Source: Lytechinus variegatus (taxonomy: Eukaryota > Echinodermata > Echinoidea > Temnopleuroida > Toxopneustidae). Taken from it: a stretch of DNA of 64,000 nt. The position numbers and the translations under genes are program-made. Every line of letters begins with the position of its first letter. Position 1 is the stretch's first letter. This document shows positions 44,301-53,330 of the stretch, piece after piece. The stretch spans positions 33,889,000-33,952,999 of the forward strand of contig NC_054749.1 in assembly GCF_018143015.1 (NCBI RefSeq), read 5' to 3'. Below the pieces are notes generated by a model. That model was given only the letters and a program-made list of their open reading frames with translations. It was not told where the DNA came from and did no database searches.

Positions 44301-46965
44301 AGAATGAATACATGATCTACTGATAGATATGATAAAAGAGGCAGTTTAACTGAAATATACAGAAATAGAAAAGTAATGGGAAAGTTGTTCACATGTGACC
44401 TCACACATCTTTGTCGCATTGTAAACTGGAGGATCTATATTATGATAACGATTCAAACTTCCAATGCTCATTACTTTCTTATTATTTATTCAATTTTTCT
44501 TAAACTTTTGTTGATCTGTCTCTTTGATTTTTATGTTTTAACTCAAGCTATCTTGTTTCAAAGGTATCATTTTTCTTTAATGTTAATCAAACACAAGGTT
44601 CAACCATTTAGCTATCAAAATTAAAATATTGGGACAAACAGAAAATTAACAAGTTGGTTTTTGCGAACCACAAGTCTCCCCTGATTTTGCAATCAATAAA
44701 ATATGCAAGATGATCTTTAGACCCCTAGATGACCTTCGACCTTATCATCCTCATGAACACATGTGGTATAACATGCACCCAAGGATCATTTGAAACAAGC
44801 ATAATGATAGCAATTGATGCAGAAATGAATGAGAGCAAGTTGATCAAAAATGTAAACATTTTTGTAACAGAACAGACTAATAGACCAACTGGAAAAACGA
44901 TCACAACTTTGTTCAGGTGAGTCAATAAGGGCAGGATGCCACATGGGTTACCAGCCATGCACAACGGTGAGTACCAGTATGTAAAACTGGTTATCAATAC
45001 ATATGTTTTCTATTATCACTGTTAGTTTAACTTCAACTTTTAACACTGAATTTCCTTTCATGAATTTACTTACCGAATTCTTTCCTGGAATTGCTGTTAT
45101 TTTGAAGGAAGAATTTGAAAGCACAGAGAGACAAGAAGAGAGAGAGAGAGGGGGGGGGGGGGGACAAGGATTAATGAGAGTCAGTTGCACAATTCAGATA
45201 TAATTGTATGCTACAAATATGTGAGGACAAGAATAACTAATTTTCTTCATACAGGAGTCAAGGAGATATTTTTCTTGATGCTTTTATCCTTTCCAAATTA
45301 GAGTTTGTTTTAGCTCAAACAAAAGTATATTGGGGCTCTTTGCTACTAACAAGAATGGTGTATCATAAAGCTAACTGTAAGTTATGCGTGACTTATGTAA
45401 TAGGAGAGTCTCCATTAATAGATCTCTTTCCTCATCCATTCCCATCATACATGCATTAGGCATGTTATTTGGTATTAATTAAAAGTATTAGGAACTGCCT
45501 AAAAGAGCTGGAAATATTTGTTCTCACAGAGTAAATTGTGTGATGTAATCCACCGTTAGCAAGGTCAACCATATTTATAAATTTACATCGTAAATACAAT
45601 CAAAGTACAAAATACATTGTAGATTTAGATTCAAAAGACCCCTTACTTTATCATTGAAATATCAAAGAGAGTAACTGCATGTAGTCTCTCCAATCACTGC
45701 TGACTTAACTTAAAAAAAAAATATGATTTGCTTACCACATTCCCAGTTCATGAGGTTTAATGTACCATCTGCATTCTTAGTTGGCTTGGCAACAAAACCC
45801 TGTAGAAGTAATGTAAATAATTTATAAACATGGTTTTACTTTACTAATTCAATATTGCAAATTATGAAGGATACTCGAACTGTTGAATTAAAGCCGTTTT
45901 CCTGACGTATTTAGTGTTATGATCAGGGGCGTTTGACCCCCTCATACATGTACAAATTGGTCAACAAGGGTACAAGGGCTCATCACAATAAGGACGTCCA
46001 TATAAAAAATAAGAGTATAGTGCTTATTGTCAGTGTTAATGACATTACAAAAATGCATAACAGAACAGCTATCATCTCAGGTTCCCCCACTCGATTGGCA
46101 AAAAACTTGACAGAGTTTTATCCAACCATATTGCATACATACATTGTATATAGGATATGTTCATTTACCCTAATGACATTTGACCCTGATTATGTGACTC
46201 AAGACTTGCAAAACAATCATTCTTACTTGATTACCCTTTATGTTTCATGAACTACATGTACATGTTCATTATGCAAGTTGATGCAAGTTCAACAAATACC
46301 CCCAACATGGCCAAAGTTCAAATACAATGACCTTACATACGACCTTTGATCTTGATCATGTGACCTGAAATGCACAAAGGGTGTTCAGGGATACTTGATT
46401 GCTCTTTTTTTCAAGTTTCATGAAATAGAACCATAACATTTTAAAGTTATGACAGTTCCACACATACCCCTAACATGGTCTAAGTTCATTGACTCTAAAT
46501 GACCTTTGACCTTGGTCATGTGACATGAAACTCATGCAGGATGTTCAGTAATACTTGATTACCCTTATGTTCAAGTTTCATGACCTATGTCCATATACTT
46601 TCTGAGTTTATAATGAAATTTCAAAAACTGAACCTTGGTAAAGATTTCAATGTTGACGACGCCATAGCCATAGGAAAAGCGATGCCTATATTCTCACTCT
46701 GCTATGCAGGCGAGACAAAAACAAACATTTCATTGAGACTTTATATTCCTTCAGTTTCATGTACTGGCAGTTGACTATCTATCTTTTGCTATCACTGATT
46801 ATGTGTGGAGTTCAATTCCTTGGGGGACGTCTAGGAATTAAGAAAGCAAAACAAAAACAATAAATGCATAGAGTCTGGTGTCTTTTAGAGTGTACTTACA
46901 AATGGATGGTCTTTTCTCCAGGCTTTTCTCTCTTCCGACAGTCTTGTAATTGCGATACCGGACAT
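32186..46965 (-). CDS. UBE2I: SUMO-conjugating enzyme UBC9 (UBE2I), seven coding exons
   Basis: Joining 46965-46900, 45799-45736, 45093-45074, 41790-41718, 39213-39104, 36274-36195 and 32339-32186 gives 567 nt and 188 residues. All introns are GT-AG and every junction is in frame. UBC9 accepts SUMO from the SAE1/UBA2 E1 as a thioester and passes it to lysines of mostly nuclear targets. The start [20 protein letters not shown] is diagnostic. HPN (83-85), catalytic Cys93 in GTVCLSLL, and Asp127 in [11 protein letters not shown] sit at the family's usual positions. Known UBC9 proteins are about 158 residues. Here the C-terminus runs on about 30 residues, Gln-rich then 11 His. Position 138, usually Cys, is Ser. 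Residues 49-50 are Asn-Ser where vertebrates have Lys-Gly. Confidence 0.96.
32570..33798. other. UBC9 intron 6, proximal part
   Basis: No coding sequence. A triplicated attcaag run begins at about 33648 (gattcaagattcaagattca), followed by a LINE/SINE-like stretch to about 33740. There is a locally inverted sequence around 32880-33030 (aaacaaatatatcaggcgtt... / ...ggcctgatatatttaatgta). Confidence 0.4.
33799..34900. mobile_element. DR1-bearing repeat element, copy 2 (UBC9 intron 6)
   Basis: It has the same ends as 23760-24874 (AACAAGTGGAATGCCTCTGG, GTCTCACCTGC ... GCAGGTGAGACAAAAAC) and the same internal order. DR1 motifs TGACCTTTGACCT start near 34014, 34168, 34330, 34491 and 34683. Confidence 0.82.
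35323..35739. mobile_element. Foldback element (CAGGGTGCTACAT ends)
   Basis: The ends CAGGGTGCTACATAAGCACT and (AAACATATGTAGCACCCTG) are inverted, and TAGTG is repeated on both flanks (35318-35322, 35740-35744). Inside is a recurring CTTGCCCG/CGGGCAAG word in both orientations, giving several possible hairpins. It lies in UBC9 intron 6. Confidence 0.72.
35935..36155. repeat. Degenerate GTTGCTGAG minisatellite
   Basis: Imperfect repeats of about 15-24 bp with GTTGCTGAG/GTTGCCGAG cores end about 40 bp from the donor of UBC9 exon 6. The resulting Gln/Asn/Ser-rich minus-strand frames are by-products of the repeat, not a gene. Confidence 0.65.
36195..36274 (-). CDS. UBE2I: UBC9 exon 6
   Basis: 80 nt, acceptor tatcttag and donor gtaagt. 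It encodes [20 protein letters not shown], then EAYTIY and part of Ser138. It includes Asp127, which in the family helps position the acceptor lysine. Confidence 0.96.
36275..37216. other. UBC9 intron 5, distal part
   Basis: AT-rich intron sequence with no supported feature. Confidence 0.5.
37217..37805. mobile_element. Foldback element (GGGGAATGAAACC family), copy 1
   Basis: The left end ttaaagaagaatgaaaccat is mirrored at the right (ggtttcattcccctttaa). Long inner complementary blocks cover gcgatcactaatgctatgga on one side and its complement on the other. About 590 bp. It is the same family as 43985-44582. Confidence 0.8.
37807..38558. mobile_element. Element with G/C-run stem ends, copy 1
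   Basis: The ends CCCTAAATAGACTGGG and CCAGTCTTTTTAGGG are inverted. Just inside each end is a strong short hairpin of a G run, CTGAATCAG-like loop and C run (37847-37871 and 38520-38545). GATCGCGCGATCGCG palindromes follow. A related copy is at 54370-55197. Confidence 0.72.
38870..39032 (-). mobile_element. tRNA-derived SINE, minus strand
   Basis: Read on the minus strand, it has an A-box-like TTGGTCTAGTTGTTCTGAC and a B box GGGTTCAAATCC. The body (ttccttccgcaatagattta, gatgcactcaacccaggcaa) matches the SINE at 14430-14950. It lies next to UBC9 exon 5, and the 3' limit is uncertain. Confidence 0.68.
39104..39213 (-). CDS. UBE2I: UBC9 exon 5 (catalytic exon)
   Basis: 110 nt, acceptor ccttgcag and donor gtaata. 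It encodes [20 protein letters not shown], then [16 protein letters not shown]. It contains the HPN motif, whose Asn stabilises the oxyanion, and the active-site Cys93. Confidence 0.98.
39490..39700 (+). pseudogene. LINE 3' end fragment
   Basis: The frame through 39520-39570 reads [19 protein letters not shown], typical of the very C-terminus of a non-LTR retrotransposon ORF2. A short 3'UTR (ctgcgccttgggcactctgc) and an (att)n tail near 39685-39698 follow. It is 5'-truncated and lies in UBC9 intron 4. Confidence 0.6.
39701..41717. other. UBC9 intron 4, remainder
   Basis: AT-rich sequence with a G run at 40087-40107. A small inverted repeat (gggtaaacttg/caagtttaccc-like) lies at 40797-40820. 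No gene is seen. Confidence 0.5.
41718..41790 (-). CDS. UBE2I: UBC9 exon 4
   Basis: 73 nt, acceptor tgatttacag and donor gtaagt. It encodes [20 protein letters not shown], then TPPK and one base of Cys75. It continues directly from the 20-nt microexon upstream. Confidence 0.96.
42110..42548. mobile_element. Unclassified interspersed repeat
   Basis: It starts aacaagagtgtcgctaaggc and ends in a block with gacggatggacggataccga and tacgtccgttctacaacggg. This type of sequence recurs in marine invertebrate genomes by my recollection. There is no second copy in the window, so the boundaries are rough. Confidence 0.35.
43985..44582. mobile_element. Foldback element (GGGGAATGAAACC family), copy 2
   Basis: Starts TAAAGGGGAATGAAACCTTT and ends with the diverged complement (aaaggtatcatttttcttta). 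It aligns throughout with 37217-37805. It lies in UBC9 intron 3. Confidence 0.78.
45074..45093 (-). CDS. UBE2I: UBC9 exon 3, 20-nt microexon
   Basis: A segment of exactly 20 nt lies between an acceptor (cttcaaaataacag) and a donor (gtaagt). With the last base of exon 2 it encodes A-I-P-G-K-N-S (residues 44-50), matching the AIPGK block of UBC9. It restores the frame between 45736 and 41790. Without it, the protein would lose AIPGK and shift frame. Confidence 0.92.
45736..45799 (-). CDS. UBE2I: UBC9 exon 2
   Basis: 64 nt, acceptor cttctacag and donor gtaagc. It encodes [20 protein letters not shown], then C and one base of Ala44. Together with the microexon it makes 84 nt. Confidence 0.96.
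46157..46722. mobile_element. DR1-bearing repeat element, truncated copy 3
   Basis: It matches the 3' half of 23760-24874 and ends with the same gcaggcgagacaaaaac type terminus. One perfect TGACCTTTGACCT is near 46500, with diverged motifs upstream (tgacatttgaccct, cgacctttgatctt). It lies in UBC9 intron 1, about 180 bp from exon 1. Confidence 0.75.
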
Positions 46966-47014
46966 CTTGCTGATCTAACTTCTGATATGTTTTCTTTTCT
47001 GGATCCCTCACGTT
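46900..47014 (-). CDS. UBE2I: UBC9 first coding exon with 5'UTR segment
   Basis: Coding part 46965-46900 (22 codons: [20 protein letters not shown], then PF), with donor gtaagt. A 49-nt leader segment runs back to an acceptor (caattctttttag) at 47015, so at least one noncoding exon lies further upstream. The ATG is the family's conserved start. Confidence 0.93.
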
Positions 47015-47089
47015 CTAAAAAGAATTGATATCTTTATCAAGTAGAAAGGTGGAAAAATGCATAAGATCAATTCAGCAAAGTGATTTCTA

Positions 47090-47610
47090 AGGCCCCAGTC
47101 CACAGAAGGGAGATATTTGAAAGACCCAAAATTGGCAAGGTCTTTCAGCAGTCTCCAAGATCACTGAAATTTGTCATCTCTGTGGAATGGCTCTAAAAGA
47201 CCCAAAAAGAATACCAAAAAGGTGATTGATAATTATTGTCTTACTGGGCTCAGTCTACCCTAGTCCTATAGAGATCCTTTATGCAACAAGTGATCTTTCA
47301 GAATTCTTTCTGTGGAAATTTCCTGGTCTTTCATGATCTTTCAATCATCTTTGTACGATCTCTCATGAGTCTCTAAGCAATCTCTGCAAAAATCTTGAGA
47401 CTGTCAAAAGACCATGGAAAGACTAATAAGAACATTGAAAATTCATCAAGAGACCGCAGAAGGACCATCAAAAGACCATTTTCCTGAAAGACTGTTTTGA
47501 ACCGTTTCAAAAAGTTTTGGAGATCATGGAGACCACAAAGATCACTGAAAGATCAAACAAGAATTATGAAAGACCTTTGTCTGCTGAGAGATCTTTGAAA
47601 GTTGATTGAA
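47090..47610. repeat. Repeat of GAAAGACC/GGTCTTTC words
   Basis: About 500 bp rich in short words gaaagacc, agatctttc and ggtctttca in both orientations. It suggests a degenerate foldback with ends near ccccagtccacagaagggag. The boundaries are unclear. Confidence 0.4.
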
Positions 47611-47652
47611 AGGTGTCAACCTAGTTGGAGCTTGTAAGGTACAGCATAACCA

Positions 47653-48308
47653 ATTCATTGGGTGATTTTAAGTACGGTGTTGAAATCTGGTGTCACCAAC
47701 ACCAGCCACAACACCGTACTTGAAATCAGGCTGGTGTTGGGATTGACCTCGAAAAATATGACGTATTTCCGGCAGTTCGTGTTGAAATATGGTGTTGAAT
47801 ATCGTCTGCTGAACCCAGCACTGCGTCTGGTGTTGACGATCTACTTGCAATTTCCCCATTCACCAACACCAACCCCCAAGGATTGGGAAAATCATGATTT
47901 CAAGTTCGGTGTTGGTGTTGGCAATCTTAAGCTCTTGAACAGGCGGCGAACACGATGAAAAATTACCGTAAAATTAGCTTTTACAGTTAAGATGAGTACA
48001 AATCAATTGAGATTTATATATTTTGATGAAGAATAATGTTCACTCTTTCGAATTCTTGAATTAAAGCATTGGTATTCTGTACGATGAGAATTTAATGCAT
48101 TTCTCTCCGATTTCATTTTCGTCGTCGACACTTCTCGCGTGAAGCTGAGATGATTTAGCAGCGCAGCGCAGAGGCGTGACGTCATGTGCTAACGATGAAC
48201 GCAACCGGTATCGTTCCTCTGAACCCAGCTCGGTGTTGGAGCTCGGTTCAGCGGACTTTTTACGCTCTCAACACCAACACTGAACACCGTACTTGAAATC
48301 CCCCATTG
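47653..48308. mobile_element. Foldback element (AAGTACGGTGTTG ends)
   Basis: The left end (attgggtgattttaagtacg, then gtgttg) is mirrored by the right end (caacaccgtacttgaaatcc, within ...ttgaaatcccccattg). Near the ends are many inverted GGTGTTGG/CCAACACC words. It is noncoding and about 655 bp. ORFs in it are by-products. Confidence 0.7.
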
Positions 48309-48964
48309 TCATGTTCATCTGTGTATTAAAAGAACGCATACATGTACACATGTACAAATGGCTACCTGACACATTTTATCTGACGGGTAAGGTACAGAAA
48401 AATCTGCTATCTTAATAAAGTCAGGCCTTTGTACACCAAAATACCCAGTATAATTTCAAAAGAGAATGAAACCCTTGGAACAGATTAGTTTATGAAGAGA
48501 AAGTAAATGAGCATTTGAATATTACCCAAGCTGGTGATCACCCCATTCAGATCTATATCAAATTTTCATAATTTTGATAGAGACCGAATCATACAAACGG
48601 GTGGGCTGCCACAAGGAAGATCTTTTGCTCGCGAACGTTACTTAGAATTCATGCATGCACCCACCAGTACCAGTTTGAGATTTTGTGAGCAATTTTCAAT
48701 ATGAGAGAACGGATGCCGCACTATTTTCCATATTTTTCGGGTCGAGCTCCTGAATACTTGATAGAGACTACGTCCCATGGGCAAACAATGGTAGAATTGA
48801 GTGCAGCCATGATTTCCAATTTCTTTTTAATTTTGCCTTTTTGGGGTTGTTTTGATGGAGAGTTAGATATATCTATGTAGATCTAACTTAAGGACGCAAT
48901 GATGATGACTTTTAAAATAATGAAATATACTTCTTCATCTTTGACTTGACACTCTTCCCATACG

Positions 48965-49211
48965 GCTTAGCCGTGAACCAGAATAGCCTGGTGGTTGAGT
49001 CGCTGCCCGGAAAGCAGTAGATGGCAGGTTCGAATCCCACTTATTCCAATTTTTTCTGACTTATGATTTATGATTTTCATACAGATCGAGCATACTGATC
49101 TTATGATTTTCATTACAGATCGAGCATACTGATCTTAAACAAATAGGAGTAATGCCGAAAATTTGTTAAACAAATCATAATTTCCTCCTATAAAAGCCTC
49201 TTAATTTATTA
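48965..49211 (+). mobile_element. tRNA-like SINE, copy A of a close pair
   Basis: The tRNA-like part has a D-stem/A-box region agcctggtggttgagtcgct, an anticodon-like hairpin (gctgc, 7-nt loop ccggaaa, gcagt) and a B box GGTTCGAATCCC. A body containing two copies of cagatcgagcatactgatct follows. The loop has C33, so a functional tRNA is unlikely. Confidence 0.65.
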
Positions 49212-49296
49212 TGTATTGTCCACGGCGGACGGCATTTGAATAGTAATGAGTCAGAAAGAAGAGGATCGAGGGTACTTGAATTCCAGTTCATCGTGA

Positions 49297-49542
49297 CTTA
49301 GCCGTGAACCAGAATAGCCTGGTGGTTGAGTCGCTGCCCGGAAAGCAGTAGATGGCAGGTTTGCATCCCACTGGTTCCAATTTTTTCTGACTTATGATTT
49401 ATGATTTTCAAACAGATCGAGCATACTGATCTTATGATTTTCATTACAGATCGAGCATACTGATCTTAAACAAATAGGAGTAATGCCAAAAATTTGTTAA
49501 ACAAATTATAATTTCCTCCTATAAAAGCCTCTTAATTTATTA
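49297..49542 (+). mobile_element. tRNA-like SINE, copy B of a close pair
   Basis: It is nearly identical to 48965-49211 along its whole length. The B box has decayed to GGTTTGCATCCC. The 85-bp spacing and near identity suggest a local duplication rather than two independent insertions. Confidence 0.68.
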
Positions 49543-50404
49543 AATTTTGTTTCTAAAAAGAATAGTTGTGAAATTGTTGAACTTTCTTTTGCTTTAATCT
49601 TTAAACAAAAAATAAGTCATTTCTACTTTCATTCTTAAAATGAAAATTAAAAAAAAAATCAAAAGAAAAAATTCAAAAAAATATTGATGACGACAGAATC
49701 AGGACAGTAACAGAATTACAAAGATCAGAATATTTTTTTTCATGATTATTTCATGTAGCTATGATCATGATTGATTATGATGTCATTGCCAATGCAGCTT
49801 CTCAAATTGGAAAGTGTTGATCGGGAATGTCGAAACAGTAGACAAACAACCTCCACTCAACTGTTATCATACCGGTAAAATTCACATTCCAAAGAATATG
49901 AGTGTTTTAGAAAGTTCCTATTTTCTGAAAAGTGGTAAAATCTGGTCAATGAATTACTTTAAAAAGATAAAATATCAGTCCATTCTTGGTCCAGAAAGAT
50001 AGACGCTATGTGACTTCAAACATATTTCCAACACGAAAATTGAGTACATGGGACTGTACTGTGTATTTTAGTGTTGTGAAATCACTCGGCGTTGATCGTC
50101 AGAACTAAGACGGAACTGATAATTTATCATTTCATTTTCAGTAATTGACCAGATTAAACCCCTTTTAAGAAAACATTGATAACGGAAAAACGTTTCAAGT
50201 TCGGAATACGAATTTTACCTGTATAATAGCAACCAAGAGCAGGTTGTTTTGACTTCCTTTTTCAACTTTCCTTACCAACCATTTCCGGAACATCGATCAG
50301 GGAACATACGTTGATTTAGTTTGAATTTTTATCTTTTCTGTTTTTTCACCCTCATTCCTTCATCTCTTATTTATCTTTTATATTAATATGGAAACTTCAG
50401 AAGG

Positions 50405-50890
50405 TGGAATATATATACTTTACCATTACTTTGTCAGTCACAAGGAATTAATTTATGTCTTGTCTTTTTCTTTTTTTAAATTCAAAACAATTAAATGTAT
50501 GTCCGATTACAGCAATACGTAATTCAACTACACTTTTTAACTGAGTTATGCTTAAAATGTCCCCACATTTTATAAGGAAAAAAATATATTCATGTTTATA
50601 AAAAAAATTGAAAACGATAAAAATTTAATCAAACACGAGACCGAAACTGTCATACTTTGACATTTACGAGGAATGAATTTATGTCTGGTTCTTTTTCTTT
50701 ATTAAATACAAAATGATTAGGTCCGATTACGATCACGATCGATTACGGCAATACGTAATTACACCACACTTTTATACCGAGTTTAGCTTCAAAATGTCCC
50801 CTCATTTTATCAAGAAAAATATATTTATGTTAATAAAATATTCTTAAGTTGATAACAGTTCAATCAAAGACGAGATGGGAGCTATCATAG
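50405..50890. repeat. Tandem duplication of a ~245-bp unit
   Basis: Unit 1 (about 50410-50650) and unit 2 (about 50665-50890) share tttatgtct, tccgattac, gcaatacgtaatt, aaaatgtcccc, cattttat and ttcaatcaaa/cgaga blocks in the same order. Confidence 0.6.
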
Positions 50891-51102
50891 TGGATTTTAA
50901 AAATATATTGAGTGGAATTCTCTTTGTGCACAATCACAAACCCTCAAGGACCCGATATTAGTCGTAAGAAGTGCTCATTTTTATTTTCAGACCAATTGAA
51001 AAAGGTAAAAAAAAAATCAGTTTCCAATTAAATAAAATTTCCCACGTCACCAAGTTCAGCAATCCTGTATTTTAGGGGTCTAAATTATTTTAGGTTGCTA
51101 AC

Positions 51103-52234
51103 TTCAGGCAACAGCTCCACGACCGTTGTTAATGGTAGTTCAGTAGTGCGTACGTACGTGCCACTCATTCAATGAACAAGGTTATGATATAACCTTGTTC
51201 TCACTTATATCTCCATGTGTGGCAAAATAAGGGTGGCAATGTTTGGCTTATTTTCTCTTTTTATTTGGGGCAAATGCTTGAATTTTTTACACTGAAAGTT
51301 TCCATTACACCTATTATTCATACAACTTGACTCTTATTTAAATTTGATTCTTTTAATTATTTTTTTCTTAATTAAAAATAGAGATCAAAAAATGAAAATT
51401 TTCTTGCCATATTACTTTCCACCAATAGAGGGCGTACAAAAAATATGCCCCAAATTCCAGTTTTTGAGCGATCTGGTGAATACAAAAATTATTCCCAAGT
51501 TACTAATGAAAAATAAATTCCAACTGTATGGAAATTAGTAATTTTGGTCACAAAAGTGATATTTTAATGATTTTTTAAAGTGTGTGCTCTGTACCACATT
51601 GGCATATCATAGTCCTACCTGTAGATTCCCCACAGGCAGGGTGGTAGCAGTGAACAAGTGGTACGTGCCGGGTATGGCGGGCCATTAATGCCATTATTAT
51701 AGGACTACTAGTATACAGCTACACGCCTATGTAGTAGATGTAAAGTTGTATTATAATGGGGTATCATGCGATATATAGGGGCCGGGGGGGGGGGGGGGTG
51801 GTATAGAATAACGGTAGACCCCTATACCTAATCCGTCGGGGTGTCACGTGACCCGGGACTAGTCATGGCCGTTGCATGGGGGTATACATTGAAGGGGGGT
51901 ATGCATTGAAGAAATATAATGGCGCGGCCATGACTAGTCTCGGGTCACGTGATACCCCAACGGCTTTAGGTAGATCTATAACGTTGATCGTTATTCTATT
52001 TCTATACCACCCCCCCCCCCGGCCCTATCGCATGATACCCCATGGCATTGGCAAATACAACTTTACATCTACTAGTACTACATAGGCGTGTAGCCCGGGG
52101 CATGTAGCTGTATACTAGTAGTCCTCTAATAATGGCATCAACAATTTAACAGCCCGCCATACCCGACACGTACGTACGCACTGTCTGAACTACCATTAGT
52201 ACAGCGGTCGTGGAGCTGTTGCCTGAACTTGAAG
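51103..52234. mobile_element. Large interrupted palindrome (foldback element)
   Basis: The left arm begins with tcaggcaacagctccacgac and the right arm ends with its complement (gtcgtggagctgttgcctga). Arms resume at 51670-51880 and 51930-52180, covering actactagtatacagct, tggggtatcatgcga, G/C runs and TCACGTGA. The loop is about 51880-51930. The left arm is split by a 498-bp insert. Confidence 0.78.
51163..51660. mobile_element. 498-bp insertion in the palindrome's left arm
   Basis: A 9-bp direct repeat GTACGTGCC lies at 51154-51162 and 51661-51669 and brackets sequence absent from the opposite arm. A 9-bp duplication fits a MULE-type or related insertion, but no clear terminal inverted repeats were seen. 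Confidence 0.6.
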
Positions 52235-52274
52235 TTATACCTATGGACGCTTTTGAACACAGTCTAAGACTCTA

Positions 52275-52790
52275 TATTCAGTTCCAAAGTCCGTCTCCTT
52301 TTTAGGTTGGCCGAGTCATGTCCTGGTGGGTCAGCATCAAACTTGAACTTCACAGGTTCACATCTCCAATACTTATCCAATCCATTCTCGAAGTGTGGAC
52401 ACTGGGTGCATTTACTAATTAATTACTTATGCTATTCCAAGGTTTCCTCATTCTTATGTAAAACTAAAAGGAATTCTTACGTTTCTCAGTTACTGACCTC
52501 GGAATGTACAATTTTTTATCATGACCCCTGGTAGGCCCCTGCACCTGTCCCAAATCTGGCACTACTTCCTGGTCATACCTGTGAAATAACTTGTATGTTT
52601 CGATCATGTCTCCTCTAATAAGCTAATGTTAAATGTAGGAAGTTTTACTTGAATCAATCTTTGTTCATATTGTACATTTTCTATTGCTTGAATATGTTTC
52701 TTTAAGTATGGACTCCATACTGCATGAGCATACTCCAAATGAGGCCCAATCAATGCTTTGTATAGCCTAAGAAGTTCTCCTTGTGAAGAT
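52275..52790 (-). pseudogene. CR1/L2-like LINE ORF2 3' remnant
   Basis: Read from about 52775 downward, the minus strand gives LYKALIGPHLEYAHAVWSPY, then LKKHIQAIENVQ, then after a deletion YEQRLIQVKLPTFN with later frameshifts. Near 52400-52290 it gives NGLDKYWRCEPVKFKFDADP and a stop. This is the C-terminal region of a non-LTR reverse transcriptase ORF, broken by stops, an internal deletion and shifts. It lies upstream of UBC9 in its putative first intron. Confidence 0.75.
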
Positions 52791-53168
52791 AAACAAATGT
52801 TCTCCTAATATTAAGCCTATAAATATATTGGCTTTATTTATCTTCATGACTTTGACTTTGAGTTTGAGTCTGACTGAACTTTGAGTTTGAAATTACAACC
52901 TAAAAATTTAGAACCCTAAAATACAGGATTGTCCCAAGTTCTGATTATAAAAAAAGAAGACATGATGAATCATTGAATGATAATGAAAATTGAAAAGGAA
53001 AAGATGCAGCAATGGCAGTGCCACAGCACTGCACGTCTACAGCACTGCTGCATGCATGCTGTGCAGTCTGCGACTGCTGGTCTATGCCAGTGGCAGTGCC
53101 AGTGCATTGTCAGAAAGACAGAATGTCATTCAAATTTGTGTTGAAAGACTAAGTTACGATTTACTCAC

Positions 53169-53330
53169 CCTGACGTTAAAAGGTTGCAATTCACGACAAA
53201 GGTCGTGGGCATGTAAACTGTTATTCGGCGAGATAAAAAGAAATCCGTGTATCGTAGACGACTCGGCAAAAAGATGAGATCTCATTCATTCACAAAAGCA
53301 ACGGAGATCCTGGCCTCAAGCGCAGATACG
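53169..53330 (-). promoter_or_regulatory. Candidate UBC9 noncoding leader exon and promoter region
   Basis: On the minus strand a strong donor (GTCAGG then gtgagt) ends a GC-richer, CpG-containing block at 53169. The next acceptor on the UBC9 side able to take a leader exon is at 47015. A transcription start near 53.3 kb is plausible but not demonstrated. Confidence 0.3.

Noticed and set aside
48985-49050. tRNA-Ser(GGA) gene
   Set aside because: The anticodon-like loop has C instead of U at position 33, the acceptor stem is not convincing and the unit is part of a ~246-bp repeated SINE.
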